From Panagrolaimus kolymaensis (Eukaryota > Nematoda > Chromadorea > Rhabditida > Panagrolaimidae), in assembly GCA_028622995.1 (NCBI GenBank), contig JAJQJQ010000070.1:434001-498000 (forward strand): a stretch of DNA of 64,000 bases, written 5' to 3'. The notes under the pieces are model-generated. The model was not told the DNA's origin, did no database searches, and saw only the letters and a program-made list of their open reading frames with translations. The translations under genes were made by a program, and so were the position numbers. Numbering within the stretch: the first letter of the stretch is position 1; every line of letters begins with the position of its first letter. Below are positions 10,383 through 22,955 of the stretch, piece by piece.

Positions 10383-12584
10383 TCAAAGCATTTTACATGG
10401 CTTTTCAATATGTTTGTTGAGATAACTTTTTAAAGCAAAAGATTTTCCACAATAATGACATTGATATTTCTTTTCGCCTATAAAAACAAAAAAAGTATTA
10501 TTATTTTGAGTGACGGCAATAATCCTATGATGCGATCTAAGATGGTTCTTGCATATATTTTTTTCTTCTCTCGCATGAATGCCTTTGAACTTGTTGGCGA
10601 CACTTTTTGAAAGGCTTACTATTGTGTCGCAAAAAAGATGTTAAAAAAACATGATGAAGCTAGTTCACAAATTTTAGAAAAAAATACCGAAAAAAGCAAA
10701 ACTTATTGTTTATTACATAAAATTTGACGAAAATATGGGTTCTAAATTTCTTTTTGGTTGCACCAAAAAAGTTTTAAATTTTTTATGTATGTTTAGAAAG
10801 AAGTATAAAATTAGTTACACGTGTGAGTGTGCATATGAGCACGCAAATTGCTTCGATCCGCAAAAGCTTTCTGACAATGAGCACATCGAAATGGTTTTGA
10901 TCCAGTATGTGATCTCATATGGCCTTTCAATAACCAAGGTCTTGAAAAAGTTTTATTACAAATATTGCATTGGTGTGAAGCTTCATGAGTTAGCAGATGC
11001 ATGCTATAATTTAATTGAATTTGATATTCAAAAAAATGCGAAGAATAGCACTTACCTCAACGCTGGCATTGAAACATACACCCGATCGCAATAAGTGCAC
11101 TTTTTAGCATGTGGGCCATCCAGCGAACGATGAGTTTGTTTGTGTCTTGAAAGATTTGAGCTTGTTGCATAATGGCGCCCACATAAATCGCATTTATATC
11201 TTCCATGATTTTGATCCACGGATGACACAGAAGATGAAGCACTTCCTTGAGATTCAGGAGTTTGAAGTCGGCGTTTACAACGGCCATCAGTAAATTGTAA
11301 ATCCTCCGCTGTGTAATCTATTGTCGAGGGTGATTGTTTGATTTTTACTATAGGTAAAGAATTTGCTGTTGAAGAAGTTCGTAAAAGGTCATCAATGGAA
11401 AATGTTGACTTTGTCGGGGAAACTTCCTAAAAGTTTTAATAATGATTTTTATTGAAAGTTACAGTATAAATTTTTTTAAATTCCAATTCAAAGCTATGGT
11501 TCTTTTTCTTATTTTTAAGGTTTTTCGCTTCTAAAGGCCTTTCTTACTATATTACCGTAATCTACAAATGCCATTTTAAAACTCCTCAAAAAAAATGTTA
11601 TCGAAAAAGTAACAAGCTTTTTCTTTTGTTTTTACTTAGAAAAAGCAAGCAAAAAAAGGCTTTGTAAGAATGTCAAAAATATATTTTTTTGACAAATGAT
11701 TTCCGTAAAAAAAGATCTCGGCGCCATAGGATTAATTGTTGCATTTGACAACAAAATTGGGCTATGTCGGAAATAAGCTTTTTCTTTTTTAAGGAACCAT
11801 CCGAAAATTACCTTTGGAGATGATGATGGTTGAAAAATGCTTGAAATGGTTGTTTTAGGAATTGATGATGGTGAAGTTGTTAAATGTTGGTGTTGTTGCT
11901 GTTGCTGATGTTGAGAAGATGATTGCTTTGCCAAAAGGAAACGAAGTTGGAAGACAGCTGAAAAAATAAAAATGAAGAGGTTGTTGCATAATTTTTTTTG
12001 GCCCAAAAAGGATATTTATAACAAGCGATTTCCTGAAATCTCTATTTTTTTTGTTGCTCCACTTTTCTTTAAATTTTAGTTTGTTGCTTAACCAAAATAA
12101 AAAAATGCCGACAAGATTTTTAAGTTTTTTAAGTGTTTCTTTGTTGAGAAAGTTTTAGATTGGAATTCAAACACTTGAAGGGCTTTATTGAGTTTTTTTT
12201 TTGCAAAAGGAATAAAAGAATTTTTTTAAGATTAAAGATTTAAGGAAACATCAGTAACAAAAACTTACAATACATTGTTTGAAGTTGAGATACATCAAAA
12301 ATTGGTGGAAGCAACAGAGGTCTTTGAGGAAATTGAAATCCAAAAGCTGCTTCAAAATTTGGATTCATAGGTGTTATGGAAGCAGGCAAAAAAGGGATTT
12401 TTTGAGAATTCTGCATGATTCAACAGTCGACAACGACTTGTAGAAAGTTCTTTTGGTTAAAGCAATCTTCACATTTTTTTTCAATACTCTCGACATCGTG
12501 CTTCTTCAAGAAAATGGGCGGAGTTTTTTCTAAGATTACTGTGGTTGGTCGAGAACGACCGGGGCAACCATGGTCATCAGCCAT
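10383..12584 (-). CDS. Scratch/Snail-family C2H2 zinc-finger transcription factor (CES-1/SCRT type)
   Basis: Exons (minus) 12269-12416, 11812-11957, 11056-11426, 10819-11003 and 10383-10477 give 314 residues from the ATG at 12416. Five fingers: [68 protein letters not shown], and a C-terminal [17 protein letters not shown] ending in Cys (C2HC). VYVSMPA and [10 protein letters not shown] point to the Scratch branch rather than Snail proper. The N-terminal half is Gln/Ser/Pro-rich. Such factors repress bHLH targets at CACCTG E-boxes; CES-1 controls neuronal cell death in C. elegans. The start is uncertain: an upstream ATG at 12584 opens a coding-like frame that stops 4 bases before the ATG at 12416. 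The last intron (10478-10818, 341 bp) is long for this window. Confidence 0.88.
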
Positions 12585-14508
12585 TTTGTTTCAGAAGAAG
12601 AAAAAAAAGAAGGAAGAAAAAAAATTACGCAACCAAAGCATCTGCGTTTTTTATTTTTGGCGACAGTCTTTCTTCATTGGGTTATGATTGTAAATGGAAT
12701 TAAAAGTGCCCATCTTCGGGTCAAAATTGCCGCCAATTAGTTACTTACTTTTCATTAATTTTTAATAAAGCAAAAAAAAAAAACCATTTTTATTTTTCCT
12801 GAACCAAAACATTTTGTCCAAGATTCTGACAATAAAAAGAGCATGGGATAAGAACCAGGTGAAGTGTTGTGCAACATAGCGCTTATAGCTTAATCCATGA
12901 GATTGCAGATGGCTTTTTTTTCCACTCAATTGAATATTTTCGTGGATCGCCTTACAAATCCGATCATTAAGAGGTCAACAGGTCATTCACGCAATCGCAA
13001 ATTTTCCATCTTCCATAAGAAAAAAAATTAATCGTTGCTAATAAAAATGTGAGAAAACATTCATACAAACATGCATGCATACAATAATGTAATTTAATTC
13101 TGACTTTTTTTTGTTTTGTTTTTAACTAAAAGTGCCATTTTCAATAAACTCTTGACCACGCACTTGACTAAAGAAAATACTTTTCGTGAATCAAGATCAC
13201 GCCAGCTATTTTAATGCTTGAAAATACTCTTATTTAGTTTCTTCATTCATTAAGAAATTACACAATACAATGAAAGCTTTTTATTAGCAAAAAGTAAGGG
13301 GCACTTGCAGAACAAAAGAAATATTTTTAAAACGATCGGTCGAAGATTTTTTTTTTGATTGTTTCTTGAAAATATCATGAAAATTTTATTTCATGGAGAA
13401 CGAAAAATTTTCAAAGTTAATGTTCTCAGTAAGTTAATGGTTTCAAAATACTGTAAAATACAATATAAAATTTAAAAAATATTTATCTTGATTACAATTA
13501 TTCCTTACTGTAATCAAATGAAACAAAAGCATCTTCCTCCAAGATGCAGATGGTTTTTTAGTTGTCATCATTGGTTCAGCAGGTGCCAAATTGGTTGCAT
13601 ATGAGCTTGTTGGTCACTCTTGCGCAATAAATTTCGGGTCACTTGTATTTTTTCCATCCTTTTCTTTCCATCTCATGTATCTTTTTTTTAGTATTTTAAT
13701 AATTTGATCTAATTGAGCGAATGTATTAAAAAAATATCCAAATATCAACCATGAAGCTCAATATATCAAAATCTAGCACCAGATTTTTGTGTGCTTCATT
13801 AGCGTCCAAAAGCCATATTATGTAAATTAGCGCGGATCTTTTAAAAGAAAAGTTCGCGCAACGGGAGGTCAGCAACATTTGATGAATGCGGCATCATGAC
13901 ATAATCCTTCGCTGCGGACGTAGCTTTGAATCAAAATTATTTCTATCGGTCAAAAATTTCTAAACAATTCGTTAAAACAAAATATATCAAAAAGAAAATT
14001 TGCCGCTATGTTTAGCCTTTTTAAGAAAATGAAACATCTTCCCATTATATGTTTTAATACCGTAAATATTTTTGCCTTTCTTCTTGTTTGTCCCTTGAGC
14101 ATTTATATAAAACTATGACAAAATCATGACAAACCATCAGAGAAAAAAAAAGGAAATGCAGATGGCATTTGACAAAACTTTGTGATTAGATTAGCTGTCA
14201 ATTAAAAAAAAGTAACTCATAGCTATAGTTTTTATTATTTTTTATTTATACAATTTAAAAATTTTAAACAACCTTTTAAAAGGACGTTTTACAAAATTTT
14301 ATACAAATAAAAAAAAGCTGTCTAATTTCAAATTGCGAAAAAGCAAGCAAGTCGCCGAGACCCTGATCAAGAGATCCCAACACGAAGGCCTAAATTACAG
14401 TAACGTTTGAAAAACGACGACTAAAAAAACTTTTTTTTTCTCTTCTTGCATCTTTTGCATCCAAAAGGCGAAGTATCGCTAATTTGTTGGCTTCTTTTTC
14501 ATTTCATA
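12585..14508. promoter_or_regulatory. 1.9-kb non-coding gap upstream of the Scratch-type gene and rpl-43
   Basis: One of the two longest gaps in the window, between the divergent zinc-finger gene and rpl-43. No convincing gene is present. The 9-mer TGCAGATGG, which contains the proneural E-box CAGATGG, occurs three times on the plus strand (12904, 13545 and 14157). A GC-richer patch lies at 14338-14406. The size suggests a regulatory region for a developmentally controlled transcription factor (inference). Confidence 0.4.
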
Positions 14509-14999
14509 ATGGTAAGTTGTTATTATTTCTATTTAAGGTTGATATCTATAATCTTTCAAGCATATTTAAGCTTCTTAAGCTTTCTTTAAAAAGTTTTCAA
14601 GTTGAAAACGAGTGGTTTTCAATAGATAAAAATCATTATATATATTTAAAGTTACTTATAACTTCTTTTTTTTCAGGCTAAACGTACTAAGAAGGTCGGA
14701 ATCACTGGTAAATATGGTACCCGATATGGTGCATCACTTCGTAAACAAGTCAAAAAGATGGAAGTCTCCCAGCATTCAAAGTACACTTGTGCATTCTGTG
14801 GAAAGGTAAGGTTTACATCTTTTATATCACTTTTTTAACCGTCCTTTTTTAGGAAGCTATGAAAAGAACATGTGTTGGCATCTGGAAATGTGGTAAATGT
14901 CATAAGATCGTCGCTGGTGGAGCCTACGTCTACAGCACTACAACCGCTGCCACTGTTCGAAGTACCATTCGTCGTCTTCGTGAAACCAAGGATGTTTAA
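14509..14999 (+). CDS. rpl-43: 60S ribosomal protein L37a (eL43)
   Basis: Exons 14509-14511 (the ATG alone), 14677-14805 and 14853-14999 encode 92 residues, exactly the family length. The protein begins [19 protein letters not shown] and carries the zinc ribbon CAFCG ... CGKCHK. A 165-bp intron immediately follows the start codon, a common ribosomal-protein gene layout. I checked that intron for a C/D-type snoRNA and saw none. The codon choice is more C-ending than in neighbouring genes, as expected of a highly expressed gene. Confidence 0.98.
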
Positions 15000-15261
15000 A
15001 TTTGTTATTTAATGCAACTGTTGTTTTTTTGGTTTTTATAAATCTTTTGAAAATACATATTTGTTGTCATAATCTTTGTAGAACATTTATTTAAATTTGC
15101 ATAACATTTTTTTCTCATTTGGGTTTTCGCATTCTGTCAGTGAAAGCTTCATTCAGCACATTTGGATCACTTTGAAAATTTACGAACTCTTCCTTCACAA
15201 ATCAAGCTTATTTGACGGTTTTGTGCATTTATTGTACTGACTTCCCTCGACCTCATTGAAA

Positions 15262-16727
15262 ATGTTGTCAGAAATGATAAGTCTTCTGTTTACTCTGTTA
15301 CAACTTCTGCTGGTAGTATCGGCAATTGCTTCTGGAATAGCAGTGTGTGGTGGTGGTAAAAAGGTTTGTTGTCTATTTATGTTTCATCAACTTAATCATC
15401 GACGTTTTGTTTAGAAGAAGAAAGGTAAAAAAGGAAAGGGAGGAAAGCCCAAGAAGAAGGTTAAGAAAGAAAGTGGTGAAGAAGTAAATGATGGTGATGA
15501 GGAAAATGATGAAAAAGAAGATGATCCAGATTTAAAGAGTCAAGAAAAGCCTAAAGATGGTGCTCCTCGTCCTCCTGCTAAAGGTATTAACTTTTGTTTG
15601 ATTTTTTTTGTAAAGATGTCTTTAAATTGTTTTAGGCGGAATGGCTGGTACTCATGATCCCAACTATCAAACAATGGCTGGTATTGCAGGTGACGCATTT
15701 GGAAAGGATAAAGCAGGAGGTGCTGCTGCTGCTGGTGGTCCCAAAGCTCCTGCCGCTGGTGGTATGACTTTTTGACACTTGCATTGATTAAATTTTTATG
15801 TTTAGGAATGGCCGGAACGCATGATCCTAACTATCAAACGCTTGCTGGTATGGGACAAGACTGTTTTGGAGCTGACAAAGCCGGTGGTGGCGGCGCCGGT
15901 GCTGCTGCTGGTGGTCCTAAAGCCCCTGCTGCTGGAGGTATGATATTTTAAAAGTAACATTCGCTTAATCATTCATTTTTAGGCATGGCCGGTACCAATG
16001 ATCCTAATTATCAAACTCTTGCTGCTATTGGAGGTGACGCATTTGGAGCTGATAAGAAGGTCGCAGGTGGTGGTCCTAAACCCGGTGGTGGTGCTGGAGG
16101 AATGGCTGGCACGCAGGATCCGAACTATCAAACTCTTGCTGGTATGGGTCAAGATTGCTTTGGAGCTGATAAAGCCGCTGGTGGTGGTGGTGGCGGTGGT
16201 GGTCCTAAAGCACCTCAAAATCAACAAGTCAAAGCTGGGACAAACGATCCAAATTAGTATGTTTGTTTTTATTGAATTTAAGTTTTTTACGTTATAGTTT
16301 TGTCATTTTAGCCAAACTCTCGCTGGCATTGGTGCAGATTGCTTTGGAGCTGATAAGAAAGCTGGTGGAGGCGGAGGTGGAATCCCTAAAGCACCTCAAA
16401 ACCAACAAGTCAAAGCTGGAACAAACGATCCGAATTAGTTAGTTTTTAAGTTAGTAGTTTTATTGCTATATTTTTTGTTTTTTTAGTCAAACTCTCGCTG
16501 GTATTGGTGGAGATTGCTTCGGTGCCGATAAGAAAGCTGGTGGAGGCGGAGGTGGAATCCCTAAAGCACCTCAAAATCAACAAGTCAAAGCTGGAACAAA
16601 CGATCCAAATTAGTAAGTGTTTAAATTATTCATAATTAAAGCATAACCTGATTACCTGATTTTTAGCCAAACTCTTGCTGGCATTGGTGGAGATTGCTTT
16701 GGTGCGGATAAAAAGAAAAAGTTCTAA
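15262..16727 (+). CDS. Secreted glycine-rich protein with tandem DPNYQTLAG repeats
   Basis: Eight exons (15262-15363, 15415-15583, 15636-15761, 15806-15937, 15983-16256, 16312-16437, 16487-16612, 16667-16727) give 371 residues. A signal peptide and a Lys/Asp/Glu-rich linker precede seven copies of a unit around AGTNDPNYQTLAGIGGDCFG, separated by Gly/Ala-rich spacers and PKAP. Exons 3, 6 and 7 are 126 nt and exon 4 is 132 nt, all multiples of three, so units could multiply by exon duplication. Exons 6 and 7 are nearly identical. The later copies gain a Cys (DCFG), which could allow cross-linking. I do not know the function; an extracellular matrix or secreted structural role is inferred from the signal peptide and composition. 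Confidence 0.8.
15636..16727 (+). repeat. Seven-copy coding tandem repeat spread over six exons
   Basis: The core G-T-x-D-P-N-Y-Q-T-x-A-x-x-G-x-D-x-F-G-x-D-K occurs in exons starting at 15636, 15806 and 15983 (two copies in the last), then three more copies that each straddle an intron placed inside the Tyr codon of DPNY. The first copies have introns before GMAGT instead, so there are two repeat classes with different intron phases. Confidence 0.85.
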
Positions 16728-17443
16728 AATCCATCTATTCAACAATAAATCTTCATTTCTCACTTCTGTTGTCATCTCATTTGTAATCTAAATAAATCAT
16801 TTTATCTTACTATATCTTTTTTTTATCATAAAAATTTCTTCGTTCAAGTTGTATAAACACGATATTGATAGTGCAGACATTTAAGCAAATGATTATTTAC
16901 TACAAAATTTTAGAGTTTTGATTCAACATTTAAATGCTGGGTTCGTTCTCTATCACTTTCCCTCCATTAGTTATTACTTTTTTTAACAATATAATTTAAA
17001 AAATTAAGCAGTATGTAAAAATAATGTGTTGATTATTTTCATAATTGAAAACAACCCAGCATTTTTGTATTTTGGTGAAATTAATTGCTTGGTAGGAAAA
17101 AAATCAATAATCTTTGAATGGTTAAAACGGTTATTTAAAAAAATAGCTAAACATTTTGTTATTCGCATTTTTGATGGTTTATAAATATTATAATAAAAAG
17201 GTGAAAGCTTTGTTACAATATTTTGGGAGACTTTCACCATTATGATGTATGCGTTCACATAAACACATTTTTGAAAGAAAAAAAAACATCGATTCGTTGA
17301 AATATGCTTTATTCACTTCAAATTTAAATAATTTAGCGATAAATATTCATTCGAGTTATTAAAAATGCAAATTTTTGTTTGAAAAAGAAAAAAACCTTTT
17401 CAAACAATATTTACACTTTCAAAATAATTATTCTCTCAAAATA
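16728..17443. other. Intergenic, AT-rich
   Basis: 3' flank of the repeat gene (AATAAA at about 16745 and 16790) and 5' flank of the pseudokinase gene. I see no gene or clear repeat. Confidence 0.45.
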
Positions 17444-19105
17444 ATGTCAGAAGAAGAAGAACAACTCTCATCATTTGCTCCTGAAGCAGCAATGAGCGCA
17501 AATATGCTTACAACGGTTGAATCTCTCCATTATTTTGAACAAGGTTGCTTGGCTCTTTCGGTTGATCGAACTTTAATTCCGTATCAGAATTATGAATTGT
17601 GGAAATCTCTTCGTGAAGAATGTTCATCTCTTGGAATCTTTCCTCAAACAACAAAGAATATCAATCATAAAAAATTGGAAAACTTTTGGTTATCTCAATT
17701 TGGAAAATTAAATCAAAGCTTTGTTGAAAATGTAATTTTAAAATCAAAAGGTTTGGTGTCTTTTTTATAACTTTGTGCATTCGTTAATGAAATTTATTAA
17801 TTTTAGGTGACTTCTGTGTTTGGAAAAAAATTGATGACACTTCGATGCTTTCTATCAAAGGTAAAAAAGGTGCATGCTTTCATTTTCGAATTGTAAACAA
17901 TCATAATGGATTCTTTATTGCTTCCACTTATGGCGTTTATGGTGAAACTTTGTCTGAACTCATTTTAAAGCTGTTTTCAAGTCCAGTAAGTCTTATAAAT
18001 TAAATTTATTCCAATGAAAAATAAAATTTGTTTAGCTCAATGTTTTAACAACTATTGCTGGAGATAAAGTTTCAATGAAAAATGTTGTTGAGCCTCAAAC
18101 ATTTAGCAAATATTTTGCTACTTCTGATGTTATCAAGAAAGAAAAAGAAGTTATCGTCACTCGTCAAAATAGAGTAAGTGAATTTTACTTCCATTCCATT
18201 GGAAGTTTATTTTATATATCGAGCGTAACCATTATTTTACGAGAATATGTTTCACTTATTTAGCCATTTTATTTTTTCAGGTTTATCAAGGATTTTTGGA
18301 CACTAAAAATGCTATCATCTTTGAATCCATCCATTCTAATGCTAACAATTTTGATGAAATATTTCAAGAACTATTGACTTCTGTATTCTTGACTCAAAAC
18401 GTCGCAAATGCTTCCTCAATGTTTTATCTTCTCAACTCAGCTCAAACAAATTCTTTACCTTTTCAACGAATCTATCCCAAAACAGCTTATGGCAATTTTC
18501 AATCAATCGCGTCGAAGGATGGTATCGCTTTCCAAGATAAACTCAATTGCATTCTTCAAATTTCTCTTGCATTGTCTGAACTTCATCGATTTGAAATTAT
18601 TCATGGGAACATTAGAACTAAAGTTATTTTTGTTGATCTATGTTCTGATACCAACAATTTGAAATTTCTCTTAGGAGGATTTGAGGAAGCTGTAATTGGA
18701 GTTAAAAGCAAACGATGCAATCCATTTATTTTATCACATCTTCGAATGTTAGCACCTGAAATTTTTCAAACTCTTTGCTTTACAAAGGAAACTGATGTCT
18801 ATGCTTTTGGTGTAACTCTTTGGGAAATCTTCACTGGTCGTAAACACTGTAATGGAGAAGCTGCAAGAAATATCGTTCATAATGCCTTTTTAGGGGATTT
18901 AAAACGCTTCGGTAAGCTTTTAATTTCTTATCAAATTGTAGTTAAATATATTTCAGAATATGATGAAGCCGTTCCTACTCGAATCATCGACTTGATCAAA
19001 CAATGCTGTAAAGTTGATAATTCAAAACGTCCCACAATGAATGGAATTTGGATGACACTTTCTCAATTTCATCATCAATTTTCAAAGAAAAAACATGAAC
19101 AATAA
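17444..19105 (+). CDS. SH2-domain tyrosine pseudokinase (degenerate Fer-like SH2-TK layout)
   Basis: Exons 17444-17750, 17807-17985, 18036-18173, 18281-18911 and 18957-19105 give 467 residues, the size of nematode SH2-tyrosine kinases. An SH2-like fold runs from about residue 75 (GDFCVWKK ... FRIVNNHNGFFIAS); the FLVR arginine is Trp. The kinase-like domain begins near residue 195. The glycine loop is absent, the VAIK lysine is missing (NAIIFES), HRD is HGN (IIHGNIRTKVIF) and DFG is GGF. MLAPEIF, DVYAFGVTLWEIFTG and the C-lobe are well kept. The protein therefore probably cannot bind phosphotyrosine normally or catalyse transfer, and is more likely a scaffold. The HGN motif resembles the JAK pseudokinase domain, but the two-domain size argues for the Fer-like family. 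Confidence 0.8.
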
Positions 19106-19149
19106 TTTTATTTGTGAATAATAAAAACAAACAATAAATAAATAAACAT

Positions 19150-20014
<865 letters not shown>

Positions 20015-20277
20015 AGCTATAAGAAATTATGAAAATTTAAAATATTAGACAGTTGAAGATTTCGCTTGCCTCGTAAGACTTTGCCATTTCAAACCGCGCA
20101 TTCCTTTTTATAAATAATTCATCGTTTCAAGAACCCTTACTCGCTGTGAAAGAAGAAGCGCCGAAATTTTTGTTAGAACAAAAAAAAAGAAGAGAAATCA
20201 TTGGAAAAGTCAAACAACCATTTTTAACAAAAAGATCAGAAAATCTAAGCTTGCATTATTAAACTCAAAAATTCAAA

Positions 20278-21168
20278 ATGATCACTCCAAAAATGACGTC
20301 TTCAATGAATATAAAGAAATCTCAAAAGTTTTCTAACTCTCAACCAAAGCTTCCTCCATTTGAACGTTCTAAACATGATTATGATCGAGCTGAAAATGAA
20401 TTTCAACGAAGCATTGCTGAAGCTGAACTTCGATCACGTTCATCATTTTCAAAGTCTGCTGTAAGCTGTTTTTCACCTTTAATTTACAAAACTAATGAAA
20501 AAAATTTTAGTTTGGCATGAGTTCTATGATTTATGACGATGATGATCTGTTTGAAGCTGTATCTTTTTCAAAAAGTCTTGCTTGGGTATGCTTATATTAT
20601 TTTATAATTAAGACTAATACTATGTTTTTAGGGTATTCATGGTGGTAACCAACCTTCTGCTAAATCTTCTGTTAAGCCTGAAAACGACTTTTCTCGTTCT
20701 GTTGGTGGTCAACAACAAATTAAATCTGATAATTACAAAACAACTCTTTGCTACCAATGGAAAGATAAGAGAGAGTGTAGTTATGGCGGTTTGTTTTCAC
20801 TCATTATTTTCAATAATCTGATTGTGCCTTTTGTTTTAGAAAACTGTCGATTTGCGCATGGAGAGCATGAACTCAAGTTACCTCGAACTGTTTGTTTCTT
20901 TAATTTGTTTTTCAAATAATTAATACATGTATTTTAGGCAAATCCTCACTACAAAACTGTACTCTGCCATAACTTTGCCTTTTTCGGTGAATGTCCTTAT
21001 GGTTCTCGTTGTAACTTCATTCATCGTCGAAATGCTTCTCCATCTGATGATATTCCTGAACCAGAATTATCGGTTTCAAGCTCTTCCATGACTGACGGCA
21101 CAAGTGATTCATGTCCTTGGAGTTATGGTCCACCCTTTTTCAACTCTGAGTCTTCAAATAGCCCTTAA
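20278..21168 (+). CDS. TIS11/TTP-type tandem CCCH zinc-finger RNA-binding protein
   Basis: Exons 20278-20460, 20511-20585, 20632-20788, 20840-20889 and 20938-21168 give 231 residues. Two CCCH fingers follow the C-x8-C-x5-C-x3-H spacing: [24 protein letters not shown] and [24 protein letters not shown]. The second is preceded by NPHYKT, the classic lead-in. The flanks are low-complexity Ser-rich sequence. The family (TTP, and in nematodes OMA/MEX/POS-like and CCCH-1) binds AU-rich 3' UTRs and controls mRNA decay or translation. Which subfamily cannot be settled from this protein. Confidence 0.9.
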
Positions 21169-21741
21169 CTCATATATTTTTGGTTGTTTCTAACATGTAT
21201 ATTATTTGTTTGACATAGGTTTTTATTGTTGATTTTTTTTAAATGTTTATTTTTGATTGCTTTTTTTTACTGTTTACCATGCAATCATTTTACCGAATAT
21301 AATTGTATATGCTTTTTTAAATTCTTTAAATTTTCTAGAAAACAACTCATTCCAAGAAAAGAGTAGTTTATTAGTTGATGATCATTAAAGTGCAAAGAAC
21401 ACACATTGTTTGAGGGTTGTAATGCGGCTGGCTGCCATCATCGTGCATCAGTTGCATATTTTCATTTATGTTCATTGTTTTGATATTTTTTATGTGATAG
21501 TTTATTTAGTACAAAAATTTTAGAGACAATATTAACAAAGTGAGTGGCGTTTTTTACCATAACAAAAATTTGCATAACCTTCGAATTTATATAAAAGTGA
21601 TAAATTTTTTTTGATCACAATCAGTATTTTACTGAACTGGATAATGCTGTAAATTAACAAAAGATTAGATTTGGCATATTATTGGGCTTTATATTTTCTG
21701 CTTTATTTTAAAGTTATCTCACAACAAGAAAGAAGAAAAAC
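21169..21741. other. Intergenic
   Basis: 3' flank of the CCCH gene and 5' flank of the mitochondrial carrier gene. A patch at 21410-21460 is somewhat GC-richer. No gene is seen. Confidence 0.4.
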
Positions 21742-22955
21742 ATGAAGGACGTCGATGTAAGTGTTTGAGGAATATAACAATTTTTATTAATATTAATTTT
21801 TTAGACATCATCTTCTGAATCAAATACAAATCGTGCTCTTACTTCAATTTTGCCGAGTTTGACTGCTGGCGCCCTTGCTGGTGCAATAGCAAAAACAACA
21901 ATTGCACCGTTGGATCGAACTAAAATAAATTTTCAAGGTAAAGTTTATTTTTTCAATACATTTTGAAGAAGTTAATAAAAAAAACCATTTTCAGTATCAA
22001 GAACAAAACGATATTCTTTTAAAGCTGCTCTAAAATTTGTCAAACTAACTTATCAACAAACTGGGTTCTTTTCATTATTTCGTGGAAATTCAGCAACTAT
22101 GGCTAGAGTGATTCCTTATGCGGCATTACAATTTTCTGCTCATGAAGAATATAAAATTTTGTTTCATGTTGACAGAAATGGGTAAGGTCTTTACTACATT
22201 TTTTTCTCTTACCCTTCTTAATATATTATTTAATAGGGTCAAAACTCCTGTAAGACGCTACATCGCTGGAAGTATGGCTGCTTTAACCGCAACAATAATA
22301 ACGTATCCATTGGACACTGCCAAAGCATTATTATCAGTTTCATCCAAAGTTGATTATCCAAATTTAACTTCTGTTTTCGCAAAAACGTATCAAGAAAGAG
22401 GCTTAATAACATTTTATCGTGGTATTTATCCAACTGTTTTGGGCGTCATTCCTTACGCCGGATCAAGCTTCTTTACATTTGAATCATTGAAAATATTTTA
22501 TCGAGGTTGGTTTAATTTATAATTAACAGGTATAATAATTAAATACTCCATTTTTAGAAGAAACGGGTAATGAACCACATGCATTTATCAAATTATTTAT
22601 GGGAGCGTTTGCTGGGTTAATTGGTCAAACATCGTCTTATCCACTTGATATCGTTAGAAGGCGAATGCAAACTGGTCGTATTCCTCAAAATCAAGGTATT
22701 CTTGTATCGCTGTATCAAATTTGGAAACATGAAGGTATCAAGAAAGGTCTCTACAAGGGTCTCTCAATGAACTGGGTGAAAGGACCTATTGCGGTTGGAA
22801 GTAATTTTTATGGCTTTCAAAGAGTTTCCATAATCACTATTTTTTCAGTATCATTCACTACTTATGATCATGTCTTTCCATTGCTTAAAGAACTTAGTGG
22901 TTCATCGAATGCTTCTTCGTCATCAACTTCGTCTAATTCCTCTACTTCTTCATAG
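21742..22955 (+). CDS. Mitochondrial carrier, SLC25A42-like (CoA/ADP transporter)
   Basis: Exons 21742-21756, 21805-21937, 21995-22181, 22237-22505, 22558-22800 and 22849-22955 give 317 residues with three carrier repeats. Signature motifs are [19 protein letters not shown] and [14 protein letters not shown], and the end of repeat three, [17 protein letters not shown], matches SLC25A42 closely. The protein acts in the mitochondrial inner membrane; human SLC25A42 exchanges CoA for adenine nucleotides. The C-terminus has an unusual Ser/Thr-rich tail of ~18 residues. Its 3' end faces the arginase gene. Confidence 0.92.

Noticed and set aside
14512..14676. snoRNA in the first intron of rpl-43
   Set aside because: It has a short palindrome (GTTTTCAAGTTGAAAAC) but no C/D or H/ACA boxes.
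15979..16227. Long minus-strand open frame across the glycine-rich repeats
   Set aside because: It is the complement of a biased repeat, with no start context, and the plus-strand protein has perfect exon phasing.
15636..16727. CRISPR-like or microsatellite array
   Set aside because: The repeats are coding units with introns, in a eukaryotic genome.
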